Part shown: piece by piece, positions 26,160-35,062 of the stretch
Position numbering within the stretch: the stretch's first letter is position 1
Layout: each line of letters starts with the position of its first letter
Translations under genes and position numbers: made by a program
Notes under the pieces: model-generated
The model's input: only the letters and a program-made list of their open reading frames with translations
What the model was told of the DNA's origin: nothing
Databases searched by the model: none
NCBI GenBank assembly: GCA_963717515.1
Contig: OY970338.1
Span: 806,001 to 870,000, forward strand
Reading direction: 5' to 3'
Source: CAYXZQ01 sp963717515
GTDB lineage: Archaea > Nanobdellota > Nanobdellia > Woesearchaeales > DSVV01
DNA length: 64,000 nt

Positions 26160-27194
26160 ATGGGCAGAAAGAGATACCTGAGCAGGAAAAAATACCTGTA
26201 CATGAAAAATGACCTGTCCCGGCTTGTCAATGTCATGGACGAGTTGGCGCTCAGGGACGAGGTGCACGGGATAATAGGAGCTGTCTATCCAGGATTCGAT
26301 TTCAAGAGGCTGGACAAGACCTATGCAAACATAATTAACCTCTACAACGGCATGCACTCCGGCTACCTGAAAAGCGACAACCCTTATCATGACCTTGAGC
26401 ATACCATGATGGTATTCCTTGCCAAAGCAAGGCTCCTGCACGGATACCAGACAGTTCACGGGGATGACCCAGAGAATAGTATCTCAGCCGAAGGTGCGCT
26501 CATGGGGCTTGAGGGTGCGTTGTTTCATGAGTCAGGTATGGTCCTTTCAATTGACGAACGGGGAGGGACAGGAGCAAAATTCAGAGATACGCATGAGAAA
26601 AGGGGAATCGAATTCACAAGGGAATACAAGAAAAAACATGACAACATATATGGCAACGAGAGGTCAGAAGAAAAAGCAGGAGCTGAAAGAGAGCTGAAAT
26701 TCCTGACCAACGTCCTGCGAGGCACTGACCTGGACCAGAAACCAGATGATATCAGATTCTCGACATACGAGGAAGAGGTAGTCTCAAAGATGCTCGGGAC
26801 AGCGGATCTCCTTGGCCAGATGTCTGACCCGAACTACATCTTCAAGCTGCCGTACCTGTACCTGGAGTTCATCGAGGCAGGGATCACGGGTTTCGAGGGC
26901 CCTGTCGAACTGATAGCGAAGCACGGGGAATTCCATGATGAGATGTTCAGGAGGATGGACAATGACCTCGGAGGGATGAGAAGGCATATGCGCATCCATT
27001 TCAGGGAGTACATGGATATGGACAGGGACCTCTACCAGGAATGCATCGCGAAGAACCTGAAGAGGTCCAAGAGAATCGGCAGGGACCCGGAGAAATTTCT
27101 CAAGAGGCTATGGAGAAACGAGGATTACAACGCAAGGCTATCATATCTCACAAGGCTTGAGGAAGATACTAAACAGGATGAAGAAGCATTATAG
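26160..27194 (+). CDS. HD-like phosphohydrolase/phosphodiesterase homologue
   Basis: The 344 residues contain NPYHDLEHTMMVF near 78-90 and ALFHESGMVL near 120, then AGADLLGQMSDPNYIF-like sequence near 225. This order (HxxxH, H-[DE], D near a Leu-Leu-Gly-Gln helix) matches HD-superfamily cyclic-nucleotide phosphodiesterase-like proteins. The HD pair reads HE, so the metal site is slightly unusual. Substrate is unknown. It has its own promoter and lies between uvrA and the uvrC operon. Confidence 0.65.
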   Translation: MGRKRYLSRKKYLYMKNDLSRLVNVMDELALRDEVHGIIGAVYPGFDFKRLDKTYANIINLYNGMHSGYLKSDNPYHDLEHTMMVFLAKARLLHGYQTVHGDDPENSISAEGALMGLEGALFHESGMVLSIDERGGTGAKFRDTHEKRGIEFTREYKKKHDNIYGNERSEEKAGAERELKFLTNVLRGTDLDQKPDDIRFSTYEEEVVSKMLGTADLLGQMSDPNYIFKLPYLYLEFIEAGITGFEGPVELIAKHGEFHDEMFRRMDNDLGGMRRHMRIHFREYMDMDRDLYQECIAKNLKRSKRIGRDPEKFLKRLWRNEDYNARLSYLTRLEEDTKQDEEAL

Positions 27195-27200
27195 AATAGT

Positions 27201-27209
27201 TATTTAAAC
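27201..27209 (+). promoter_or_regulatory. TATA-like box of the small gene/uvrC operon
   Basis: TATTTAAAC lies 21-29 nt before the ATG at 27230. Confidence 0.5.
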
Positions 27210-27229
27210 CAGAAGAACATACTCACTTC

Positions 27230-27448
27230 ATGGACATCGAAAAACTCAAGGCTGAATTCGGGAGGGTCATCGAGAAGTACGACCTGGCTGAGAAAGCTGA
27301 GGAGATAGCAAATTTCCTCCTGAAGAAGAATGAGATAACAGCTGAGGAGTTCGCAACGTTCTTTGCCATGACAGAGGACGATGCAGACATATTTCTGACA
27401 TTCATAGAGAAAGGGATAAGGTTCCGTGAAAACCATCTTGACAGGTGA
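27230..27448 (+). CDS. small helical protein co-transcribed with uvrC
   Basis: This 72-residue acidic protein is built of helices (KLKAEFGRVIEKYDLAEKAE, then LKKNEITAEEFATFFAMTEDD). No family is recognised; the pattern suggests a small winged-helix-free helical bundle. Its stop is 2 nt before the uvrC ATG, so it is translated together with uvrC and could modulate repair. That role is inference. Confidence 0.6.
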   Translation: MDIEKLKAEFGRVIEKYDLAEKAEEIANFLLKKNEITAEEFATFFAMTEDDADIFLTFIEKGIRFRENHLDR

Positions 27449-27450
27449 AA

Positions 27451-28998
27451 ATGGAGACCGGCTCCCTCCCGAAAAACCCAGGCTGCTACATATTCCGGGA
27501 CAGCGGCAGAAGGATAATCTACATAGGCAAGGCAAAGGACATACGGAAGAGGGTCTCGAGCTATTTCCAGAAGAAGGAGCATGACGCCAAGACAGAGGCG
27601 CTCATAAGCCATATCGACTCTGTTGACTTCATCGTCACTGACAACGAGGTCGAGGCGCTCATCCTAGAGAACAACCTGATAAAGAAGAACCAGCCCAAGT
27701 ACAACATCCTCCTCAAGGACGCGAAGAGGTATGCCTATATCCAGCTGACTGACGAGGATTTCCCGAGGCTTCTCCTTGCAAGGAAGAGGGCTGGCACAGG
27801 CAGGTACTTCGGCCCGTTCACATCAGGCGCAGAGAGGGACCAAGTGCTGAGGATCGCCCAGAGGCTCTTTCAGATTCGCACTTGCAGGAGGATGCCCAAG
27901 AGGCCCTGCCTGCGGTATCATATCAACCTCTGCACAGCGCCGTGCGCAGGCCACGCGACCCTCGAAGAGTATGCAAGGCAGATACGCAAGACATCAAAGT
28001 TCCTGAGCGGCAGGGCTGACGAGCTCGTAAAGGAGCTCGAGTCTGACATGCGAGCTGCATCCGCAAGCCAGAGATATGAGAAGGCGCTCCTCTTCCGGGA
28101 CCAGATAAACGCTCTCAGGCACCTCACAGAGCAGCAGAATGTCGAGAGGCAGAAGACATACGATGAGGACATAATCAACTATGTCGTGAGGGAAGGAAAG
28201 GCTTATGTTAACCTATTTAACATATACAAGGGGATGCTCATTAACAGGCAGGAGTTCGTCTTCGACCATGACGATGGGTTCCTCGAGGAGTTCATGACGA
28301 GGTTCTATTCAGAGAGCAGGGTCCCGAAAGAGATAATCATACCAAAAAAGACAGATGATGCAATCCAGGGATATCTTGAGACGCTCAGGAAATCAAAGGT
28401 GAGGGTCACTGTCCCGCAGAAAGGCGAGAAGAAGCAGCTGCTCGGGCTCGTGAAGAAGAACATAGAGATAACCTACTTCGGCCAGACAGAGAAGCTCGAG
28501 GCCCTCAGGACAAAGCTCAGGCTCCAGGACAACCCATACGTGATAGAATGCTTCGACATATCCCACACAGGCGGCACTTCGACAGTGGGCTCCATGGTGC
28601 AGTTCAGGAATGCGAAGCCTGACAAGTCAAACTACAGGAGGTTCCGGATACGGACTGTGGAGGGCATCGACGACTTCACTGCCATCGCCGAGGTCGTGCG
28701 ACGCCGGTATGCAAGGCTCAAGATGGAGAACGCCGACATGCCTGACCTCGTGATAATCGACGGAGGGAAGGGGCAGCTATCCTCAGCGCTTGGCGAGCTT
28801 GAGAAGCTCAGGATAAAGCTTCCGGTGATATCCATCGCTAAGAAGCTCGAAGAGATATATTTCCCGGGCTCGAAATTCCCGCTCCGCCTCGACAAGAAAG
28901 AGAAGGCGCTGAGATTCGTCCAGGAGATAAGGGACGAGGCCCACAGGTTCGCGATAAGCTATCATAAACTGCTGAGGAGCAAGGGAGTCAGGGAATGA
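27451..28998 (+). CDS. uvrC: excinuclease ABC subunit C, lacking the C-terminal HhH domain
   Basis: UvrC makes both incisions around a UvrB-bound lesion. Visible parts are the GIY-YIG nuclease at the N terminus (NPGCYIFRD, IIYIGKAKDIRKRVSSYF), a Cys cluster CRRMPKRPCLRYHINLCTAPC, a UVR motif near residues 200-225 and the RNase H-like domain with CFDISHTGG and DLVIIDGGKGQ. The protein ends at HRFAISYHKLLRSKGVRE (515 residues), where normal UvrC continues with a tandem helix-hairpin-helix. That domain is needed for the 5' cut in some contexts. A GTG at 27445 overlapping the previous stop is an alternative start. Confidence 0.93.
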   Translation: METGSLPKNPGCYIFRDSGRRIIYIGKAKDIRKRVSSYFQKKEHDAKTEALISHIDSVDFIVTDNEVEALILENNLIKKNQPKYNILLKDAKRYAYIQLTDEDFPRLLLARKRAGTGRYFGPFTSGAERDQVLRIAQRLFQIRTCRRMPKRPCLRYHINLCTAPCAGHATLEEYARQIRKTSKFLSGRADELVKELESDMRAASASQRYEKALLFRDQINALRHLTEQQNVERQKTYDEDIINYVVREGKAYVNLFNIYKGMLINRQEFVFDHDDGFLEEFMTRFYSESRVPKEIIIPKKTDDAIQGYLETLRKSKVRVTVPQKGEKKQLLGLVKKNIEITYFGQTEKLEALRTKLRLQDNPYVIECFDISHTGGTSTVGSMVQFRNAKPDKSNYRRFRIRTVEGIDDFTAIAEVVRRRYARLKMENADMPDLVIIDGGKGQLSSALGELEKLRIKLPVISIAKKLEEIYFPGSKFPLRLDKKEKALRFVQEIRDEAHRFAISYHKLLRSKGVRE

Positions 28999-29097
28999 CT
29001 AATGAAAAGATCACAGCATCATCTCTCCAGATGCTCACCCACACCAGAAAACTCCTTTAAATCACGAATTTCAATATGATGTCACCTGGCCATGGGC

Positions 29098-29361
29098 CTA
29101 ATAAATCCTGTCATGATGTTCGTAATCAAGCAACCTCACTGTTCTGCCATTCTCATCGATCTCAAATGTCAAAACAAAAGACTTGTCAATATGCACTCTT
29201 CTTGCTCCATGCATATCTCCCCTGAGCAACTTGAACCTATGAGGATTCTTCAGTATCTGCTGAACTTTTTTATTGATGACCTCAAGCTGTTTTTTGCCCT
29301 TCCTGCTCAATTTAATGAATTTCTTGTTCAATTCTTCAGAAATCTCAAGTCCATAGTCCAT
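29098..29361 (-). CDS. RelE/ParE-family toxin
   Basis: This 87-residue basic protein has the RelE fold order: LEISEELNKKFIKLSRKGKK, then NPHRFKLLRGDMHGARRVHI and FVLTFEIDENGRTVRLLDYEHHDRIY. RelE toxins cut mRNA on the ribosome, while ParE acts on gyrase. The conserved basic and aromatic positions (R in GARRVHI, final YEHHD) favour a RelE/YafQ-like type. It follows its antitoxin gene by 2 nt and sits beside the integron-like region. Confidence 0.85.
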   Translation of the reverse strand: MDYGLEISEELNKKFIKLSRKGKKQLEVINKKVQQILKNPHRFKLLRGDMHGARRVHIDKSFVLTFEIDENGRTVRLLDYEHHDRIY

Positions 29362-29363
29362 AT

Positions 29364-29585
29364 CTACAACACGTATTGTCCAGCGAAACTGTTGATCCTT
29401 ATGAATTTTCCTTTCCTGATCCTGTTAAGCTTTTCCAGGTATCCTTTTTTTGCCTCTGGATCCTCTTCAATCATGGACCTCATGAATGTATCGATCTGCT
29501 TGCTCATGCTGATACCATGCTCCCGGCAGAAATCAGAGAATTCCTTATACACATCCTCCTGGACATTGAATGTTTTTAATACCAT
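29364..29585 (-). CDS. antitoxin of the RelE-type pair, RHH/AbrB-like
   Basis: This 73-residue protein (MVLKTFNVQEDVYKEFSDFC, then EHGISMSKQIDTFMRSMIEE) has the strand-helix-helix of a ribbon-helix-helix antitoxin, plus a basic C-terminal tail that would wrap the toxin. A GGTGAT ribosome site just before ATG 29585 decides that start over the GTG at 29594. A TATTAAATAATATTAAATAACAAGG repeat region directly upstream (29590-29640) contains several ATTTAATATT units that look like operators. Confidence 0.75.
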   Translation of the reverse strand: MVLKTFNVQEDVYKEFSDFCREHGISMSKQIDTFMRSMIEEDPEAKKGYLEKLNRIRKGKFIRINSFAGQYVL

Positions 29586-29649
29586 ATAAATCACCTTGTT
29601 ATTTAATATTAAATAGTATTATTTAATATTATTTAAATTTTATGTTTCA

Positions 29650-30510
29650 TCATACAATATCCATCGGGCTCCTGACAGACCTTATATCCACTGTCGTCGA
29701 ACCGATATAGCCCTCCGTTGTCCTGACGTCCGAGTGACCCAGCAATTTCTGGACCTTGTAGATCGACACGTCACCCTCTATGAGGTGCGTCGCGAAACTC
29801 GCCCTGAAGAGATGCGGATAAGCACTCTTCCTGATCCCTGCCCTCAATGCAGATAAGCGGACAATCTCCTCAGCAGCCCTGACAGTGATGTGGCCGCCCC
29901 TAGGGCTGTCAAATACATATCCTGAATCCCTCTTCCTGCCTGCAATGTACTGCCTAAGATCCTCAATAAACCTTGCAGAGGTTATCACATGCCTGTCCTT
30001 CTTCCCCTTGCTGTTTTCAATAAAGAGCATCTTCCCTTCAAAATCGACATCATCAGTCCTGAGCCTCACGCATTCCCCTGCCCTGAGCCCTGATGAATAC
30101 AGCAGCTCGATAAGCAACCTGTGCTCGGGATTCGAGGTCTTATCAACCATCGCCATTATCTCAGCAGGCGAGAACACTCTCGGAAGGTCCCTCGGTGTCT
30201 TCTGCCTCCTGATGAAGGTGAAAAGCCTCCTTCTCAGAAATCCCTCGTAATACGCCTTGAGGGAACTCTGCGCCATGTTCACGGTCCGCGGCTTCTTCCC
30301 TGCAAGGACCATCCCATGCAGATACCCCCTGATGTCGACAGTGCGCACCTCCCTCGGACTCTTGCCGACATGATCCAGGAACTTACCATTGTAATAGAGG
30401 TATATGTCAATCGTTTTCCTGCTATAGCCCCTCAGCTCCAGCTCAATTTCGAAATCCCTGAATCTTTCCCTGCACCTGTCCAGGTTTGTCAATAATCTTC
30501 CAGCAGCCAT
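29650..30510 (-). CDS. tyrosine recombinase, XerA-like, at the head of the cassette array
   Basis: This 286-residue tyrosine recombinase has a SAM-like N-terminal core-binding domain (about 10-95) and a catalytic domain with every key residue: Arg in SSGLRAGE, Lys in ENSKGKKDR, His-x-x-Arg in PHLFRASFATHL, His in LLGHSDVRTT and Tyr in EGYIG. The roughly 16-20-residue insertion that marks bacterial IntI integrases before the HxxR box is absent, so by sequence it is closer to archaeal XerA. Its ATG at 30510 faces the attI-like hairpin and it is divergent from the array, exactly where an integron integrase would sit. It could instead be the host dimer-resolution XerA. Confidence 0.9.
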   Translation of the reverse strand: MAAGRLLTNLDRCRERFRDFEIELELRGYSRKTIDIYLYYNGKFLDHVGKSPREVRTVDIRGYLHGMVLAGKKPRTVNMAQSSLKAYYEGFLRRRLFTFIRRQKTPRDLPRVFSPAEIMAMVDKTSNPEHRLLIELLYSSGLRAGECVRLRTDDVDFEGKMLFIENSKGKKDRHVITSARFIEDLRQYIAGRKRDSGYVFDSPRGGHITVRAAEEIVRLSALRAGIRKSAYPHLFRASFATHLIEGDVSIYKVQKLLGHSDVRTTEGYIGSTTVDIRSVRSPMDIV

Positions 30511-30657
30511 GATTATCACTTAAAATCCATTTCAGAACCAATGCTAAACTGAACAGATATAAAAGCCCCACGCCCCCCTGACCAGTGCCATTTTAACACG
30601 GAAGATTTCCGAAACCCCAATCATTTCATATTCATTTAATATACACTTCATATACAT

Positions 30658-30722
30658 AACATCCATCAAACCCACTGGACAAATCATCTGGAAATGATTT
30701 AATTCTTCGTTTAATGGATGTT
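30658..30722. other. attI-like two-stem hairpin between recombinase and first cassette
   Basis: AACATCCATCAAAC (30658-30671) pairs with GTTTAATGGATGTT (30709-30722) with a single C-A mismatch, which becomes a G-T wobble on the bottom strand. Inside, AAATCAT (30681-30687) pairs with ATGATTT (30694-30700) around a CTGGAA loop. The right edge ends in the same GATG^TT that begins every cassette. It differs from the attC-like repeats in sequence and symmetry, as an attI would. It could also be a diverged attC. The rest of 30511-30861 is AT-rich spacer and the C1 left end. Confidence 0.6.
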
Positions 30723-30861
30723 AAATACAATAAAATTTCCATTTCTCTTTTAAAAAAAATAGGGGGAGTTCGTCCTTCGGACAGTTAGTCTTTTTCTTTG
30801 AAAAAGAGATTTATTTTAGAAAGGGGGAGTTCTTAAACGAGGGAGAGGGAGTTTTTTTGAT

Positions 30862-31500
30862 TTATCTTAAAATATCTATATCTAGAACATTTAAATTTTT
30901 ATCTTCACAGATTTCTTTAAGTTTAACTTTTAATTCATTGTACTTTCTTAGGTTTTTAGATTTTTTGAGAACTTGGCTTGTGTTATTTAAATTGCCATAT
31001 GGATTTCCAAAATAAATTTTTGTGATTTTCCCAATTTTATGCAAGTTATTACCCGACTCTATTAGAAATCTAATCTCATCTTCATGCCCCCATTCTTTTA
31101 GTTTACGATTTAAAATTTCTTGCACATCTCTAGTATTTCGAATAAAATCTTCCTTAGAAACATATTTCATAGGCTTAATATTATCAGTAATTTCAACTTC
31201 CACTTCAATTACCACTCCCTTAAAACCATTTGCATAATAACCCCATAAAAGAGGATTATGCAATCCTTCTTTTCCAGTGAAAGAACAAATTTTATATTTA
31301 TTTTTCCCTTCAAATATATCTTTTATTTCCTCAGGAGTTATATTCGAATTTCGGTAAATTCCTTCCATGGGGTCATTTAAATCCCAAAAATTGGAACACC
31401 AAAAATTTCCAGTTTCGATGATTATTTTCAATCTTTTTAAATCTAAATCAGTTCCTAATGTTCTAAATTTGTATATTTTGATTTTATTTTCTTCGGTCAT
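30862..31500 (-). CDS. DUF2971 protein
   Basis: This 212-residue protein matches the DUF2971 pattern: IYKFRTLG at the start, WCSNFWDLNDPMEG near residues 34-47, CSFTGKEGLHNPLLWGYYANGFKGVVIEVE in the middle, and EWGHEDEIRFLIE toward the C terminus. The family is common beside restriction genes and in defence islands; its biochemical role is unknown. It overlaps the gene at 31484 by 17 nt, so it is the last gene of the C1 operon. Confidence 0.8.
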   Translation of the reverse strand: MTEENKIKIYKFRTLGTDLDLKRLKIIIETGNFWCSNFWDLNDPMEGIYRNSNITPEEIKDIFEGKNKYKICSFTGKEGLHNPLLWGYYANGFKGVVIEVEVEITDNIKPMKYVSKEDFIRNTRDVQEILNRKLKEWGHEDEIRFLIESGNNLHKIGKITKIYFGNPYGNLNNTSQVLKKSKNLRKYNELKVKLKEICEDKNLNVLDIDILR

Positions 31501-31900
31501 TTTTATAATCTAATTTATTTTGTTCTTTTGTTTCTAGAGTATAATTCCACTCAAATTTTCTTGCTATTGGATCAGAATCTTCCCCTGTAATCAAATACTC
31601 TACTCCTTCATACTTAACTGTAACATCGTAGTTGATACCTTTACGTTTTCTTTTTTGGGATTTGATTTTTCTAATCCTATTCCAAAAATAATAAATCAGA
31701 GCACCTGCACCATTAAAAAACAATCCTCCTACAGTCCAATCCATAATTTTAGCCAGAATAAATGAGTCTAATGAACCTTTCTTTGCCTTGTATTCTATTT
31801 CTATTTCTCCTTTTTCTGCATGCCTTAATAATTTACTAATAGCTAATGAAGTATTGTATCTATCCCATTTAAATTTAAATTCTAAGTTGTTTTTCTCCAT
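31484..31900 (-). CDS. hypothetical membrane-associated protein in the C1 operon
   Basis: This protein has 138 residues from ATG 31900, which follows the hsdR stop by 15 nt; a TTG at 31909 is the alternative. It has a basic N-terminal half, one moderately hydrophobic helix (WTVGGLFFNGAGALIYYFW, about 70-88) and then a Lys/Arg-rich segment (KIKSQKRKRKGINY). I do not recognise it. Lying between hsdR and the DUF2971 gene with an overlap, it is probably made together with the latter. Confidence 0.6.
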   Translation of the reverse strand: MEKNNLEFKFKWDRYNTSLAISKLLRHAEKGEIEIEYKAKKGSLDSFILAKIMDWTVGGLFFNGAGALIYYFWNRIRKIKSQKRKRKGINYDVTVKYEGVEYLITGEDSDPIARKFEWNYTLETKEQNKLDYKNDRRK

Positions 31901-31914
31901 TTTAATCAAATTAT

Positions 31915-34900
31915 TTATTCACTGGCATATTTCTTGAAGTTTTCAGCTTGTTCAAATATTTCTTTAAATACTTCATCTCTTGGAACTGGTGGATATTTGT
32001 GCTTATCCATTAATAAAATCAAATCCATCTTTAATTCTGCTTTTATATCATCTCGTTTAGACCAGTCAGTATATCTTGCTTTATCATCAACTAATTTCTT
32101 GATTTCACAAGAAAGCGCTATTAATTTTTTATGGGAATATTCAAATTGATATTTCTCAGCAACTGCTTTTAAGATATCATAGAATGCTTTTTCTTCAAAA
32201 TCAATACCAAGTTCTTCAAATGAATCTCTTTCTTCTTTTAATTCATCAAACAAGTCTGCAAATTTATCAACTAAATCATTAAGAACATCTGTGGCAAAGT
32301 TTAAATCCTCTTTACGATCATTGTAAATGTCTACCAAGTTCTTAAACTTTTTAGTAAAGTCAATCCCTTTGATTTTATTGACTTTTTTAAATTCTTCAAT
32401 TGCTTTTTTCAGAATCTGTTGAATTAACTTTAATTTTGTATTGGGCAATTTAATTTTATCAATTTTTGCCATGTATTCATCGCCAAAAATGTCAATTTTG
32501 TCTTTTTCATTCTCACCAATCTTAAAAATTTCTTCAACTCCTCCACTAATTAGAGCTTCTTTAATCATCTCCCTAACTTGTGCATTCATCTGTGCTGTAT
32601 CAGGTGCTTCTCCTTTAGTGAGTTTATGTATAATTGAAGAGATTGCAAAATAGAAATGGATATAATCCCTTTCTTTTTGATTAATTTCCACACTTGAGAT
32701 TGCAAGTTTATATGCAGAACGAAGTTTCTTTACTATTTTCATAAATCTTTTTTCTGTTTTTTCTGTAGTTTGTATATATTCTGCTGCATTGTTTAGACAT
32801 TTAAGTTGTTGTAGTGGAGTTCCTTCAAAATATTCTTTATTATTGAAGTTTACAAATAGTTTTTTTAGTAAATCTAATTGGTCTTTTACAACAACAACCA
32901 TTTTGGCAATGTCTTCAAAGTCATCACCATCAACTTGAGAATATTTTTTTAGTGCAATATTCATGTTTTTCTTTATTCCAATATAATCAACAACTAAACC
33001 TGCTTCTTTATTTTCAAAAACCCTATTTACACGAGAAATTGTTTGTATCAGTGAGTGTTGTTGTATTGGTTTATCTATGTAAATAGCATCTAAGAAAGGT
33101 ACATCAAATCCAGTAAGCCACATATCTACCAGTATTGCTATTTTAAAATTAGATTTGGGGTTTTTAAATTGCCTATCCAATTCCTTACGATGGTCTTTGG
33201 TTCCAAGCAAGTCATATAATTTCTTAGGATCATCTTTGTCTCTTGTCATAACCATCTTAATTTTTTCAATAGGTTTTACTTCTTTTTTCTCTTGTGAAGT
33301 AAGTTGAGTATTTTCATCACATTCCTTAATTTTTGCCCATTCTGGTTTTAATTTTATTATTTCTTTGTATAAATCATAGCCAATTAGTCTACTAGAACAT
33401 ACAAACATTACTTTGCCCAATACACTTGCACCTTCTGAAATTCTTGTTTCATAATGTTTTACAAAATCTATTGCTAAATCCCTTAATCTGTCAGGATCTC
33501 CGAGTATTACATTCATTTTTGTAACTGCCCTTTTACTTTCATCTATTTGATATTCATTGGTACCATCATCTGAACATTTCTTATAATAATCTTCAATCTC
33601 TTTGAGTTTGTCATTATTAAGAAGAACTTTATCAGCTCTGCCTTCATATACAATACGAACTGTGATTTTATCTTCAACTGATTCTTTCATGGTATAAGCA
33701 TGTTGAACTTTACCAAACACATCCAAAGTTGCATCAATAGGAGTTCCTGTGAATCCTACATAAGTTGCATTAGGGAGAGAATCATGCAAATATTTAGCAA
33801 AGCCAAATGTCTTTTTAACTCCTTTAGAAGTTAATTTTAGCTTTTGGTCTAGATTAACTTGAGTTCTATGAGCTTCGTCTGAGATACAAATTACGTTTGC
33901 TCTATCTGTTAAAAGTTTAATATCTTCTGTGAACTTTTGAATTGTGGTAAGATATACTCCGCCGCTTTTTCTTCCTCTTAATTCAGTTCTTAATTTATCT
34001 CTACTTGTAACGTTTAGAATGTTATTATCCCCAACAAATCCCTTTGCACTAGTAAATTGCTCTGAAAGTTGGTCATCCAAATCAGTCCTATCAGTTATTA
34101 AAACTATTGTCGGACTAGATAAATCTAAACTTTTCATTAATAATCGAGTTAAAAAAAGCATAGTGAAACTTTTTCCACTTCCAGTTGCACCAAAACAAGT
34201 CCCACCCTTACCATTTCCTGCCGGTCGCATATTCTTCTTAATAGATTCAAATAATTTCCTAGAAGCATAATATTGAGGATAACGACAGACAATTTTTAAT
34301 TTATTTTTATTTGTGTCTGGGAAGAATATAAAATTTTGAGTTATGTCTAACAATGTTTTTTTATTAAACATTCCAGTAACCATAGTATATAGGGAATTTA
34401 TTCCATCAACCTCTGGCGTAGATTGGTCATCTTTTCTTCTCCAAGCATAAAAAAAGTTATATGGAGCAAATAATGATCCAGCTTTATTGTTAACTCCATC
34501 ACTAATTACACAAAAAGCATTATATTTTAGAAGTTCAGGAATATCTCTTTGATACCTAATTGTTATTTGCTTATATGCATCCATGATTGTTGTGTTTTCT
34601 TTTATAGCAGATTTAAATTCAATAACGACTAATGGCAATCCATTAACATAAACAATAGCATCAGGTATTCTTTTTTCATAACCTTGAATTTCCAATTGAT
34701 TAACAATCTTGAAAATATTATTCTTTATATTCTCAGAATCAAGCAATTGAATAAACAAATCCTTTTTTGATCTGTCTTCTCTTTTTTGAATAAAACCATC
34801 TGCAATTAGTTTGATAATCACTTTATTTGATTCATATATTGCAGAAGAAGGGAGACTTTCTAATTTCCTAATAATTGCTTTTATCTCATTCAGAGTAATT

Positions 34901-35061
34901 TTTTCTTTGGAATATTTGTTTAGAAGATATTGCTCCAAATCTTCTTTTAGAAGAACCTCAGACATCTCTTTATGAATATCTTCGCCTGACAAGTAAGTGT
35001 AACCTTCTTCTTCAAAAAGCTCAATTACTGCCTTCTCCAGTTTTTCTTCCGTGAATTTCAT
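31915..35061 (-). CDS. hsdR: type I restriction enzyme subunit R
   Basis: This 1048-residue motor/nuclease subunit of a type I system cuts unmodified DNA after translocation. The N-terminal PD-(D/E)xK site is in PDAIVYVNGLPLVVIEFKSA (about 130-150), Walker A in FGATGSGKSFT, DEAH box in ICISDEAHRTQ, helicase motif III in VGFTGTPID and motif VI in ISRVNRVFE. The ATG at 35061 follows the hsdS stop by 1 nt (TAAAATG); an upstream TTG is less likely. Gene order is M-S-R as in many type I loci, here with low GC and within a cassette. Confidence 0.95.
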   Translation of the reverse strand: MKFTEEKLEKAVIELFEEEGYTYLSGEDIHKEMSEVLLKEDLEQYLLNKYSKEKITLNEIKAIIRKLESLPSSAIYESNKVIIKLIADGFIQKREDRSKKDLFIQLLDSENIKNNIFKIVNQLEIQGYEKRIPDAIVYVNGLPLVVIEFKSAIKENTTIMDAYKQITIRYQRDIPELLKYNAFCVISDGVNNKAGSLFAPYNFFYAWRRKDDQSTPEVDGINSLYTMVTGMFNKKTLLDITQNFIFFPDTNKNKLKIVCRYPQYYASRKLFESIKKNMRPAGNGKGGTCFGATGSGKSFTMLFLTRLLMKSLDLSSPTIVLITDRTDLDDQLSEQFTSAKGFVGDNNILNVTSRDKLRTELRGRKSGGVYLTTIQKFTEDIKLLTDRANVICISDEAHRTQVNLDQKLKLTSKGVKKTFGFAKYLHDSLPNATYVGFTGTPIDATLDVFGKVQHAYTMKESVEDKITVRIVYEGRADKVLLNNDKLKEIEDYYKKCSDDGTNEYQIDESKRAVTKMNVILGDPDRLRDLAIDFVKHYETRISEGASVLGKVMFVCSSRLIGYDLYKEIIKLKPEWAKIKECDENTQLTSQEKKEVKPIEKIKMVMTRDKDDPKKLYDLLGTKDHRKELDRQFKNPKSNFKIAILVDMWLTGFDVPFLDAIYIDKPIQQHSLIQTISRVNRVFENKEAGLVVDYIGIKKNMNIALKKYSQVDGDDFEDIAKMVVVVKDQLDLLKKLFVNFNNKEYFEGTPLQQLKCLNNAAEYIQTTEKTEKRFMKIVKKLRSAYKLAISSVEINQKERDYIHFYFAISSIIHKLTKGEAPDTAQMNAQVREMIKEALISGGVEEIFKIGENEKDKIDIFGDEYMAKIDKIKLPNTKLKLIQQILKKAIEEFKKVNKIKGIDFTKKFKNLVDIYNDRKEDLNFATDVLNDLVDKFADLFDELKEERDSFEELGIDFEEKAFYDILKAVAEKYQFEYSHKKLIALSCEIKKLVDDKARYTDWSKRDDIKAELKMDLILLMDKHKYPPVPRDEVFKEIFEQAENFKKYASE

Positions 35062-35062
35062 T

